Shown: positions 23,170 through 33,613, numbered from the stretch's first letter. The stretch is 49,444 bases of DNA from Chara braunii (GCA_003427395.1 BFEA01000022.1:3787432-3836875); one strand, 5' to 3'. A program made the numbers and translations. Notes: generated by a model from the letters alone, not told the origin.

Positions 23170-24270
23170 GGAACCTTGATGTTCCACTTGGAACTTGATG
23201 TTCCACTAGGAACATCAAGCCCCAAGCTTTGGCAATGCACCCGACTACCACCCTCAGCCAGGCGCAGCCTCGTAGTGTCTGTATACAGCCATTTACCTGC
23301 CTGTTTAAAACGAACAGGCGCAGTCCCATCAGCCCCTAGAACTTTCTAGGGGTTGCGCCTGTTCCACGACCGTAGCCATATTCGCGGTCGTTTCCCCTTT
23401 CTCTCCTTTTTCTCCCTTCTTCTTCTTCTTTCTACTCCCTGTATCTTCCTTGAACCCGCGGCCATGTACGTGGCCGTTACTTATTATTTTTTTCTCTTCC
23501 CTACCTACCCCCTCGTTTCTCTGTGAGGGACAGCCTGTTGCTTAGCAACGAACAGGTGGCCCTGGGGTCACTTCGGCCAGACTAGAGTCAAGCTCAACAG
23601 GAGCTTCTTTCCCCTGGCCCGCGCGCCTGTACCCGGATGCAGCCACAACCAGGTTCAGGCATGTTGTGGCTGCTGCAGCCCGTTTTTAAACCCAACGGGC
23701 GCAGGTAAGTTGAGGGGAGGGGGCAATACCATCGAACAGGAAAGAAAAAAAAAAAACAAGAAAAAAAAAAAAAGAAAAATGCTAAAAAAAAATCCAAATA
23801 CGCCCTTTCCCACACGCCCGTACCCGGACGCCAAATTGCGCCAGGTTCGGGCACTACAGTGCTACTTCCCGAAGACGAGAAGAGTCAATATTGAAAGGTA
23901 AAAAAACAACGTCGTTGCGAACGCCTGGCTATAAAAGTTCGACCTCGGGGGTAGATTCATTCGCTTTCGGCCGGACTGTCGAGGTTCAACCTCCTGATGA
24001 GTCGGTGCGAGTTCGACGAAACAGTTTGGCATAGTCACACCCGTTCGTCCGAAACGAACGGGTGCTTAGTGCACCGAGAAAATCACAAAAAAGAAAGAAA
24101 AGAAAAAAATCTAAATAAAATCTAAAAAAAAGAAGAAGACGAAAATCTAAAAAGAATGATAGAATCTAAAACAAAATCTAGAAGGAAAAAGAAAAGAAGA
24201 AAAAAAGTAAAAAAAACGAACTTACCTCGTGGTTGAACAGTCGACCGTATAAACGGGCGCTTGCAGCCTT
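23170..24270. repeat. Cluster of short perfect hairpins
   Basis: At least nine hairpins with 6-11 bp arms: 23175-23219 (CTTGATGTTCC arms), 23299-23319, 23333-23352 (CCCCTAGA), 23366-23391 (ACGACCG), 23459-23476 (CGGCCA), 23534-23556, 23638-23673 (GCAGCCACAAC), 23678-23700 and 24039-24063 (ACCCGTTCGT). Four of them (23299, 23534, 23678, 24039) share a CCYGTT..AACRGG core with coordinated changes in both arms. Homopolymer A tracts lie between them. Confidence 0.75.
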
Positions 24271-24622
24271 TCAACGGGACTCTAAGTCCCCGTCAGCTGT
24301 AATCGCGCCACCTGGCGCTATATTTTTATGTTTTTTTTCTAGGCTACCAGCCGGGCCGCCCGGGTCACCTTATGTTGCCCGTGCGGATGGGCCCGGCAAA
24401 AAAAAAAAAAAAAAAAAAAATCCTAAAAAATCCAAAAAATCCAAAACAAAACTATCTTATGCAGAAAAATAAATAGAACAACTTTTGCCTGAGGGTCATA
24501 TCGAAATTCGTTACCAATTTAAAAATAAAAATAAAATTTGAAAAACATAATTTTATTTTTATTTATTTTAATCATTTTTGGCCTGGCCGGGCAAGTGGTC
24601 CCGGGCCACTCTGGTAGCCTAG
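24271..24622. other. A/T-rich spacer with homopolymer A tract
   Basis: Contains an uninterrupted A tract near 24397-24420 and AT-rich sequence. No gene seen. Confidence 0.6.
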
Positions 24623-24970
24623 GTTTTTTTTAATATTATTATTTTTTTTTCTTTTTTCGTTGGCTCATACCAACGGCCTGTCACTTCCTCGTGGCTTTTC
24701 AGCCACGAGTTGTAACAACCTGACCCAAGTTCGATCCCTGATGGGATCGACTCCCGATTCATGCGTATCATCCTTACGCAGGGCCATACTGAATTGCGCG
24801 CAGCTGATCCCAGTCGCGCGATCTTGCTTATAGCGCGACGAAAATCGGTCGCGCTTAACTGCTTGGGCTGCTCCAAAAGGAGCTGGCCCAATAGGATGCG
24901 TGTGGTCGGGCTTGATCCCGGTATTAGCTGAGCGAAAGTCTGGCATTGTAACCTACCGGGCTAGCTTCCA
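24623..24970 (-). mobile_element. tRNA-Glu-like SINE
   Basis: On the minus strand the head shows box A-like TAGCCCGGTAGG (24952-24964), an anticodon-loop-like CAGACTTTCGCTCAG with TTC (tRNA-Glu UUC type) and box B-like GGGATCAAGCCC (24909-24921). A ~240-bp body with internal hairpins follows (24688-24709, arms CTCGTGGCT). It ends in an A-rich tail (reverse complement of 24623-24660). That is the standard SINE order. The head is degenerate, so the copy is old. Confidence 0.65.
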
Positions 24971-25527
24971 TCACGACAGTGATAAAAACAACTTTTCTAT
25001 AAGAAGAGCTTGGCCCTGGCTCTGTCCCCCCTGTCGTGGCCTTGCAGGCCCCGCCTGCCTGTGGCCCTGCAGGTATCGCCTCCTTGAGGTTGGCAGGCCT
25101 CACTTGTTGGCCCTGCCCCACCGGTTGCCTGCATAACCACGACTTAAATGGCCACCTAACCGAGTAGGCCCCGATATTGGCCTGTCGACCCCCTGGCTCC
25201 CAGTTAAGTCCTGCGTCCCTGGGAAATAATAAAACTTCCTATTCCTCCAACGTCAAGACCCCATACCCGGCACATTCCTCCTTTTAGCCTACACAGACCC
25301 TGAACTTTAGCGTTTCCATGTCTGCACATTCCTGCGGCCTCGACAAAAACAAAGCATTTCCAGTTATTGCTGCTACTCTCGGACGTCACAGGCGTCCTAA
25401 CTAAAACTCGAAAACTTTTAATCTCTTAGTTACAGGTCTGGTCTGAATAAATTTTTGGCAACATCAGTCTCATCAAGTACCTCCATTCAACGAAAAAGTC
25501 GGACAACGTCTCACATTTAAAATCCCC
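24971..25527. other. Stretch without a recognised gene
   Basis: CCTGC/GGCC-rich start (25020-25130) with short self-similar phrases, then mixed sequence. No coding or RNA feature recognised. Confidence 0.4.
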
Positions 25528-25560
25528 GGCAAATACCCTTGTCAGGGTATTTGCCCTGAC
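25528..25560. repeat. Nested palindrome
   Basis: GGCAAATACCC (25528-25538) and GGGTATTTGCC (25545-25555) are perfect 11-bp arms around a 6-nt loop. A second pair, GTCAGGG..CCCTGAC (25541-25560), overlaps it and makes two alternative hairpins. Confidence 0.8.
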
Positions 25561-25651
25561 AACGCCTTTTGGCTCACTCACCCTCCATATCCATCTCCTC
25601 CACCTTCGGATGCTTTCCAACCCCAACCCTGATCCAAAGGGTATCAATCAG

Positions 25652-25672
25652 TCAATCAATCAATCACCCGAT
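25652..25672 (-). repeat. Inverted GATT microsatellite edge
   Basis: The reverse complement reads ATCGGGTGATTGATTGATTG, identical to 19629-19648 including the non-microsatellite ATCGGG edge. Confidence 0.7.
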
Positions 25673-25942
25673 ATACAATGCCCTTTCTGACAAACCCTTC
25701 GATGACGATAAACACTGATCTCAACGGAGATAAGCACTGATCTCGACGCCGGTAACAGTTGATCAATCACAACCGAGAAATTCCCATGATAAATGAAAGT
25801 TGAAAAAACATTCCATACAAAGAAAACCTTCATATTTATAAATTATCATTCCAATGTTCATCCAATTGTAAAATTTACAGTTTTATTTGATAAATTTTCG
25901 TCTAAATATGGGTTTTCCCTCCCAACTACATTTATTTGTTCA

Positions 25943-26117
25943 AGATGGAATGAAAGTCTAGACGAGTTTATGAAAAATTTTAATTAAACTTTCATTCTAT
26001 TACAACAAATATCTTCTAATTTAGATTAAATTAACTTGTCTATGACTAAAAATCCTTCCTGAGAATGATAGTCTAATTAAAATATTTCATGAACTCATCC
26101 AGACTTTCATTCCATCT
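25943..26117. repeat. AT-rich foldback FB4 (47-bp arms)
   Basis: The left arm (25943-25989, starting AGATGGAATGAAAGTCTAGA) and right arm (26071-26117) are inverted copies with about five mismatches, separated by ~81 bp. The family type is unknown; it is MITE-like. GGAATGAAA phrases recur around it up to 26260. Confidence 0.8.
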
Positions 26118-26286
26118 CTAACATGCAATTCAAATAAGAAGGGATACCAAATTCTTTGAACGAAAGTTTTCAAGTAAGACCGAGAATTTTAAAATTGGAA
26201 TGACATTTTTAAAGATGGAATGAAAATTTGAAATTTAGAATGTAATTTTACTATAGAATGACTATTTACTTTTGGGAAATTTTTCT

Positions 26287-26307
26287 GTTTCAATCAATAA
26301 ATCAATG

Positions 26308-26344
<37 letters not shown>

Positions 26345-26392
26345 CCGATCGATTAATCGATCAATCAAGCAATCAACCAACCAATCAGTTGA
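26287..26392. repeat. ATCA (GATT complement) microsatellite
   Basis: Run of AATC tetranucleotides with a short phase switch (CGATCGATTAATCGATC). It precedes repeat family D copy 2, as the GATT tract precedes copy 1. Confidence 0.9.
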
Positions 26393-26839
26393 TTCTATGT
26401 AACACGCCAACGCTCGCTGTCTCTCCTCTCGGTCCCTCCTGTCTATATCCGTCTCAACATCCACCTCCTCAATGGGTCGACACTCGACATCATCCCCTAC
26501 GCACTGCGTGCCCCCTCCAGCCGTACTTTCCATCCCCTGAACTGCCTCCAACAACAAACTGCTTAATACACCCGCGTCGATACCCAATCCTTCCACCATG
26601 ACTAAGTAGCTGATAGGTGAGAGTACGTGATCGCATAGTCGAAACGCCTATCCTCCTTACGCCATCGTTACTGCACTAGCCACAACCATTTCACACAATC
26701 AACTCTCACTCGCTCTCTATCAAATACCATCAAACGATTAATCATAAATATTCAACAAAGATTTCTCATTTTGCCTAGTTCACACATTCCTATACCCGGA
26801 TGTCGTTCTACCAGGGACAACGGCAGACAACCGTTATCC
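26393..26839. other. Stretch without a recognised gene
   Basis: Pyrimidine-rich, with no recognisable motif. Confidence 0.4.
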
Positions 26840-27290
26840 CCTGCAATGGCGCCACCTGTCGAGCGCATCGGTCCGGCACCGCAAGGGGCAGCGCGGGACC
26901 CTCCCGGCCGTATCATGCAGGAGTTGGTTTAAATATTTTCTCGCGAATATACATGGAGCTTTCGCAAGCCGCTCCGGCCGAGTGCGTCAACCATACCTTC
27001 CGCGAGCCCCTACGACAGGATATGGCCTACACGAGGCATGACTTACCTCCACCTTACGGGAGCCGTCACCTCCCTTTGGTGGGCGTATCCCCACCGAGCT
27101 ACCAGTCCACAGTACGAAAGTTGATCAGTTGCAATCACAGAGGTGGACCAATCGAATGCGTTTCTCGTTCGCTGTAGCATAGGGGGTACACGCGGTATTA
27201 CGCCTCTATTGGGCCCGCACGCGAACCGACATCTTGGGGGACTGAAGTTCCAAGCGCGACTCGACGTGGGTCGACTAGGACGTATCCCAT
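26840..27290. repeat. Dispersed repeat family D, copy 2
   Basis: Same orientation as 19960-20440 and colinear with it. Landmarks are GACCCTCCCGGCCGT, GGCCGAGTGCGTCA, GGGCGTATCCCCACCGAG, CTCGTTCGCTGTAGCAT and GGGTCGACTAGGACG. Not coding. Confidence 0.7.
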
Positions 27291-28567
27291 TCACCACGCG
27301 TATACCACTCTAAAGAACATAAAAATAAAAACACATCCATATATACAAAACGACAAAGGACAAACAACACGACAACACTCCTAGTCCCTTAGTAGCCATC
27401 CCATAACTTTCCGATGCGGAAATCGGATAGGCGTCGCGCGCGAGTCTTAGTATAAAACCGTGCGGACGCAGGGCTAACTCATATCGATTCGCAATGCAAG
27501 CGTACGCAACCGATCGCAAGGATGGCGTACTATGTATAACCCATACTCATGCGGTCCTCGTCAATCTCGAGGGTCGCATTCGACACTCAAGTGTCAGCCA
27601 ACACGCGCAACCGCCAAGTGCGGTTGAGAACCACACCCTCTTCTGCATCCTGCGGAAAGTGGGTGGTGCACAGGTTCATACTTGTGGTGGCAATCGTCTC
27701 TTATGGCCCTGGAGACCAGCTCCATCATCTAGGACCTGAAAATAAGTCAAGGGGTTTGACTTTGACGGGTGTCACGGACTACAACGTCCAACCATAAAAA
27801 ATCTAAAGAGCAAAGGATACTAGAGGGGTCTCCTTCTTCCCTCAACGCACAATCTATTTAACCCTTACGCGTGGTCAGAGTAGGCCGTGCGAGAACACCT
27901 AAGCCATAAACATATGTATTTACATATATATATATATATATACAGGGTTATAAATATGTGACGATCACTTCTCACAATCACATCAAAGTCTGAATCACCA
28001 AATATACTTGCAATCACATCAAAGATCCCACAAAAAGTCAATGCACTACACGGGGTCAACTTCAACCATTCTCTGCGCTCACACCCATTGCTTTAGCCAT
28101 ACAAACCTCAACCTTAGCGCACCCTCCCAGCAATAAAATACTCAGTATCTTTGTTAAATGGGCATTCAATAAAGTTCGGGTAAAAACACAATGAAATATT
28201 TCAAACCATAGGGTTAAAGCCTTTAGGTTGAGTGACAAGAGTGGATTGGAGTTGAATCGTAAACCGACGAATCGGCAACCGACCTGTTATCAATGATAAC
28301 AGAAGATGATCCTCGTAGGATCGAGCTGAATCTAGCCCAAGTCCTAAATCAATTAATTTAAGAAGACCTGAAACACAAGACAGGTCAATCCTCAAACTAA
28401 AGTCATAAGTGTATGGAGAGTACATCTCCATGACACATCCTCAACCAAGACCCTTCTACAAGTTAAGCCTAGACCTGCCTCTAAGCCAGCCTTCAACGCA
28501 AGGCAGACCTATGGCAACATTTCCCCTATTATAGGTGGATTGTCAGGATTGTCATTTGTGAAAATAT
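27291..28567. other. Stretch without a recognised gene; (TA)n at 27928-27948
   Basis: Contains a short TA microsatellite and small hairpins (28285-28301, CTGTTATC..GATAACAG; 28309-28323, GATCCTCGTAGGATC). No coding or RNA gene seen. Confidence 0.5.
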
Positions 28568-29210
28568 GATCTAACTCCTTTAAACTAAGAAAATTTCGGC
28601 AACGCTTCCCGTAGGAAAAATGCATTCTCAGAATTTATAATAACTCAAATATAAAAACAAGACGATCTCTAACTCTGGAAAGTCAAAATTTTATCTAACT
28701 CCCTGAATTAGTAAAAATTTGGGCAGTACTTCCTTTAGAAAGGTAGACTTCCCAGATTTATACTAAGTCGGAAATAAACTCAGAAATAAGACATGAGTTC
28801 AACTAAGACAAAATTTAACTTAAACTCAGAAATAAGACATGAGTTCAACTAAGACAAAATTTAACTAACTCCTTAGATTTGTAGAAATTTCGGCAGCGTT
28901 TCCCGTAGCGAAAGTGTTATTTCAAGATTTATACAAAGTTAAGTTCAGAATGTAAAATGGCTTTGACCTCTCAAGGTCTACTTTTGTCTAACTCCTTGAA
29001 TTAGCAAAAATTTGGGCAACACTCCCTTTAGAAAAAGAGGTATTCCAGATTTTTACTAAGCCAAAACGTCAGAAAAGTTAGACCCTGAAAAAGACAAAGT
29101 CTGACTAACTACTTGATTTTTTAGAAATTTCGGCAGCGCTTCCTCTAGAGAAAGTGGCTTACCAAGATTTATATAAGACCAAGTATAATAAAACATCCCA
29201 GAAAATGCAG
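28568..29210. repeat. Diverged tandem array, ~120-165 bp units
   Basis: Five units begin near 28575, 28697, 28862, 28990 and 29107 with AACTCCTT, then AGAAATTTCGGCAGCGCTTC (or TTTGGGCAGTACTTCC), TAGAAAG and CAGATTTATA. The long third interval is explained by an exact ~45-bp tandem duplication at ~28777-28866 (AAACTCAGAAATAAGACATG start). Confidence 0.8.
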
Positions 29211-29470
29211 AAATTGGTCTAAGAAAAAAACTTAGCTCAGAAAATGCAGGAATTGAAACTAACTCCTATGGTTCTAGCACGTGGCGGGCATCTAAAGCAA
29301 CTACCTATCAAACTGAAACTCAGACTAAGTAGTAGCCTCACTCAGTCACATGCAGGTCAAACCACAAAAGTAAGTACTCTCACAATCCCAAAGTCAACTT
29401 AGCAAACAATAGTTCATAGTCTTTCAATGCTTTATCCCTTTATACCCAGCTTACATAAGGCGTAAAGTCA

Positions 29471-29890
29471 GGCAACCCAAACTTATGGGACATGTCTGAC
29501 CCATCCATTGAGTATACACAGAATAGAAGGCACAACTACTTCTCTCTTCTTTGGGCATATGACTAAGTCATTCTAGTCGCCCTGGACTATTTAAATATCC
29601 CAGCTTTATATAATTATATTGACTTAGTCTTATATGGCATCATATGACTGAACCGATCAACTTAGTTCAAGGTCTAGCCTGCCCTTTCTTACCACCAATT
29701 TATTCTTAATTACTACTCTCTTCAATTATGATAAACTATAGCTATGCCACCCAAACTTATGAGACCCTGCCTGACTAGCCTATTCTTAAGTAAAATAGTA
29801 GTAAAGTATACCCAAATTATAGCCTTCGGGTTCCAACATGTGTAAGGCATTGGGCCAGACCACCCAAACTTATGGGACATGTCTGGTCCT
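29471..29890. repeat. CCAAACTTATGG satellite, left part
   Basis: Units at 29471, 29746 and 29858 carry ACCCAAACTTATGGGACATG or variants followed by TCTGAC/GGTCC. The array continues at 31020 beyond the GC-rich insertion. Confidence 0.75.
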
Positions 29891-29921
29891 CCGCCTGATT
29901 CGTTTCTCTCTGATTCAATTT

Positions 29922-31009
29922 GTGCGTGGCAGCGTTGTCATGCGGGGATCCCCGGGGCCCAAGCCGGGGTAGGGGTTTCAACCTCGGACCCGCCACGGGG
30001 CTACCCGACCCCCGCCCCCGCAAAAACAACCCCGTCCCTGCCCCAACCCNNNNNNNNNNNNNNNNNNNNNNNNNNNNNNNNNNNNNNNNNNNNNNNNNNN
30101 NNNNNNNNNNNNNNNNNNNNNNNNNNNNNNNNNNNNNNNNNNNNNNNNNNNNNNNNNNNNNNNNNNNNNNNNNNNNNNNNNNNNNNNNNNNNNNNNNNNN
30201 NNNNNNNNNNNNNNNNNNNNNNNNNNNNNNNNNNNNNNNNNNNNNNNNNNNNNNNNNNNNNNNNNNNNNNNNNNNNNNNNNNNNNNNNNNNNNNNNNNNN
30301 NNNNNNNNNNNNNNNNNNNNNNNNNNNNNNNNNNNNNNNNNNNNNNNNNNNNNNNNNNNNNNNNNNNNNNNNNNNNNNNNNNNNNNNNNNNNNNNNNNNN
30401 NNNNNNNNNNNNNNNNNNNNNNNNNNNNNNNNNNNNNNNNNNNNNNNNNNNNNNNNNNNNNNNNNNNNNNNNNNNNNNNNNNNNNNNNNNNNNNNNNNNN
30501 NNNNNNNNNNNNNNNNNNNNNNNNNNNNNNNNNNNNNNNNNNNNNNNNNNNNNNNNNNNNNNNNNNNNNNNNNNNNNNNNNNNNNNNNNNNNNNNNNNNN
30601 NNNNNNNNNNNNNNNNNNNNNNNNNNNNNNNNNNNNNNNNNNNNNNNNNNNNNNNNNNNNNNNNNNNNNNNNNNNNNNNNNNNNNNNNNNNNNNNNNNNN
30701 NNNNNNNNNNNNNNNNNNNNNNNNNNNNNNNNNNNNNNNNNNNNNNNNNTGGTGGGTGTGGCCCCGGGGGGGGTCCGGGGTGGGGCATAAAACCCCATTT
30801 TTGGGGTTTAGCCCATGTGGTGCGCGCTTTCGCTGCGCACCCCCCACTAATTTTTTTTTTTTTTTTAATTTTTGAATTTTTTTTGAAATTTTTTTTTTGG
30901 CGGGGGGGTCTGGAGTCGGGGTTGGGGGTGCCCACCCCCGGAACCCCGGAACCCCGGAACCCCGCCGGGGCCCCGGGGACGGGGCTCGACAACCCCCTGG
31001 TGCGTGGCA
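29922..31009. mobile_element. GC-rich insertion with 10-bp flanking duplication
   Basis: GTGCGTGGCA occurs at 29922-29931 and again at 31000-31009, bracketing GC-rich sequence unlike its surroundings. Just inside, the left end has GTTGTC then CGGGG, and the right end read inversely has GTTGTC then GCCCC, a possible short terminal inverted repeat. A 10-bp duplication suits Mutator-like transposons, but the middle is an assembly gap, so the class is open. Both flanks continue the CCAAACTTATGG satellite, which supports insertion into it. Confidence 0.6.
30050..30749. other. Assembly gap (700 N)
   Basis: Unknown bases. The flanking C/G homopolymers and potential hairpins probably caused the gap. 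Open frames through it are meaningless. Confidence 1.
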
Positions 31010-31019
31010 TGGAGTCGAA

Positions 31020-31420
31020 GCCACCCAAACTTATGGAATAGCCTAACTCTCTGCCAAAGTTACTCCCTCAGAATAAAAGCAGGAAGAGGCTGAACAACCT
31101 AAACTTATAGAATGGCTCAGACCTCCTCGTTCAGAACCAAAGAAACGGAGAAAGCCCAAGCAAACAAGGCAACCAAGCCACCCGAACTTACAGAATGTGC
31201 TTGGCTCCTGAAAAGTCAATCACATTTAACCCTCACAAGTCAGAGCAACCAGACCACCTAAACTTATAGAATGGTCTGACTCTCCATGCAATTCCACAGC
31301 ACTGGGTCTCCCCGGCCTCCAGAGCAACCAGACCACCCAAACTTATGGAATGGTCTGATGCTCCAAGCAATCCAAAATAAACATAGCACTGGGTCTCCCC
31401 AAACTTATGGGGACTTCCTA
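31020..31420. repeat. CCAAACTTATGG satellite, right part (~78-bp units)
   Basis: Units start near 31021, 31098, 31178, 31255, 31334 and 31396, each with ACC(A)CCC/TAAACTTATRGAATGG followed by CTGAC or a related ending. Spacing is 77-80 bp for most, with a shorter last interval. Confidence 0.85.
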
Positions 31421-32287
31421 GCCTTAATGACCCAGTCAAACTTTAAAGCAATACTGCCTTTCTCCCAACCTTCCCCCGGATGCAATCCCTTTTTGCAATC
31501 TGCTTTCACGCAATCAACAAAACTGAAACTAAGATTGCACATGCATTTCTTTGCTTAGTCTGATCCATGTCCCGAAAGTCAAACCTAGAGTCGAATACAG
31601 GATACACGGAACATACTCAGCCAACACATAGAAAAAAGTACAGATAGGGGTTATGATTTGGGTTTATAAAGGGGAAGCAATGGTTACCCTATGAGTTCCC
31701 TGCCTCCTGAACTCCTCATAAGTTCCGGCAGAGCTCCCGCAATCGGTGGGGCGAACCTCCCACGGAGGCCTTGGCATGGATTACGGGTTGCAATCCCGCC
31801 TGCCGCCTTCCTCTCAGAACCAATAGACTAGACTTAGAGTAAGAAGGGCAGGAGCAGAATCATTAAGTCTCTCAGATCCAAGAGAGGTACACTCAGACTC
31901 ACGTGAGAGGGCCTTGTTGCCTTGATGCGCCTGAGGGCCCCGCAATAATGGCCAAAGATGCGCCGCGGCCTAGTCAACTGAAGTCAAATCACCAGCGGTT
32001 GCCTCTCCTGCGATCGTCCAAATCGCAGCAGTGATCCTTCTTCAGCGAACCTAGCACTTTCGCAGTTCGCGATCTGACGACTACTTGGTCATAGGTAGAT
32101 CCGCAATCTCACGCCTCACCTCCTATTACCTCTTCAAGTAGGATGAACGGTACACCAGCTACCGGTTAAGTCTAGTCATGCGGCTGGTCTGTTGCTGCTT
32201 TGACCAATAGGAAGAGCGGCGCACTCGTCAACAGTAGCTTCGATTTGCTCCCCTTTCGTCACTTCATTCGACGGGGGTGAACAACGT
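31421..32287. other. Stretch without a recognised gene
   Basis: Near 31730-31750 TTCCGGCAGAGCTCCCGCAA resembles the motif of the 22.5 kb minisatellite and the 28.6 kb array. Otherwise nothing recognised. Confidence 0.4.
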
Positions 32288-32453
32288 CTTGGCCAACAGG
32301 TAAGTCTCCAAACTTGCGGCGCACCTGCAACTAACTCGCTCAGTAGTATAGGCAACCCAACGGCCGCGTCTTGGCCAGAAGGTAAGCCTCCAATCCTGCG
32401 GCGCACCTGCAACTAACTCGCTCAGTAGCATAGGCAACCCACCGGCCCCACAT
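32288..32453. repeat. 82-bp tandem duplication
   Basis: Two units (32288-32369 and 32370-32451) share CTTGGCCA..AGGTAAG.CTCCAA, GCGGCGCACCTGCAACTAAC and TCGCTCAGTAG.ATAGGCAA, with few differences. A degenerate third start (GTAAGCCTC) follows at 32455. Confidence 0.9.
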
Positions 32454-32897
32454 GTAAGCCTCTTTGCTCGCAACCCGCTTATGAACCTTTGTTTCATCGG
32501 TGGTACAACATGTCGGCCGGTCGGCAAGCACGGAGCCTCAAGAATATTCAACAAGGGCTTTCACAACAGTAAAAACAGCAAACGGTTGTAAAGAAGAATC
32601 ACAACAAGATCTTGTGCAGCATCAAACGTCGTGCCTGCGAACATCAGCCAAGCAAATTACCGCTAAGACCAAGTACGTGCGATCTCATCACCATCCTCAC
32701 GCCCTCTCCTTCGTTACTCTTTTCAGTGGACAGAGTAGCGCCCCTGCTAAGGGTAAGCCCTCAAACTCTGTTGCTGCCTCTTTTTGCTGCTCCACCTGCA
32801 GTTCGAGTGACCCACTTACATTCGCACGAACACAATGGTCTGAACCAGAAGCCTTGCCGACTGAAGGGCCCGGGGTGGCAGTTGAAGTCTTGCCACA
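32454..32897. other. Stretch without a recognised gene
   Basis: No motif or repeat recognised. The plus-strand frame 32500-32901 lacks any family signature. Confidence 0.4.
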
Positions 32898-33366
32898 GTA
32901 AGAGGCTGATCCCTCTATGAACTTTTACCAAAAAGTCGTAAAAGTCCCTTGAAAGTAGGAGAAGTGCCGAACGTTTCGTAGGGAAAAAGTGGGATCCCAT
33001 AGGCCCGGACTTCTTGGCGCTTTCCCGATTGTGTCGCCGAATTTCGATGGCCGTGCACGGGTCCAACGGAGACACCCAGTCTCCCTTTGTGCAAAAGAAA
33101 GACCGCCTTCACAAAACAAAAACAAAAAAACAAAACCCGAAAACTTGCCTAGTTTTTTGGGGAAGGGTAGGGGGTCACGGGCTCCCTACCGTTTCCTACC
33201 AGCTTCGCGCAGCGGGTCAAGGCCGTGGCGACATGCAAATTTCCATAAGTAGAAACAACCATTTTCTGTTGCACTGCTGTCGAACGGGGAAGTTGGGGAA
33301 ACCATTTGGGATCCCTTTTTTTTCCAAAAAGCTCTGCTACTATGTACTGTGGGATCAGGTACTAAG
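32898..33366 (+). mobile_element. MITE-like element M, copy 1
   Basis: Bounded by GTAAGAGG-CTGATCCC at the left and GTGGGATCAG-GTACTAAG at the right, giving ~10-bp terminal inverted repeats (CTGATCCCWC). It aligns with 34121-34396 in reverse orientation over its whole length except for a 193-bp extra segment at 33068-33260. No coding capacity. Confidence 0.85.
33068..33260. mobile_element. 193-bp insertion inside element M copy 1
   Basis: Absent from copy 2, where TCCAAC joins directly to ATTTTCTG. It starts with the palindrome GGAGAC-ACCCA-GTCTCC, and CAAC appears on both sides (a possible short target duplication). It could be a small transposon, or copy 2 may have suffered a precise deletion. 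Confidence 0.6.
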
Positions 33367-33613
33367 GCATACGCTTAGTAATCCAAACTTAGAACTCAAA
33401 CTGCGCCTTATTATGTGTCCGACAGGTCATCATTCCAAGCAGCTCAGTCCTCAGTACCGTACAGATTGACATCGCAGCTCTACTTTTGACCCATCCGCCT
33501 CATCAGTTCCATCTGTCGGTATGCGCCCCTCTCTCAACACGCACCACCAAGCAGGCAAGTTTTCGACTCGCGGTTCGCCTCACTTGACTACTATCGATAG
33601 TATGAGCAAAATC

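Noticed and set aside
22641-23349. Frames of 133 and 218 codons
   Set aside because: They follow the ~50-bp minisatellite period; the repetitive peptides are a by-product.
23931-23938. TATAAAAG as a promoter TATA box
   Set aside because: No gene or transcript-like feature follows; expected by chance in this AT-rich spacer.
28568-29210. CRISPR-like array
   Set aside because: Repeats are diverged, not short and identical, spacers are similar to each other, and the context is eukaryotic.
29817-31041. Long open frames through 29817-31041 on both strands
   Set aside because: They consist mostly of the 700-N gap, which contains no stop codons by definition.
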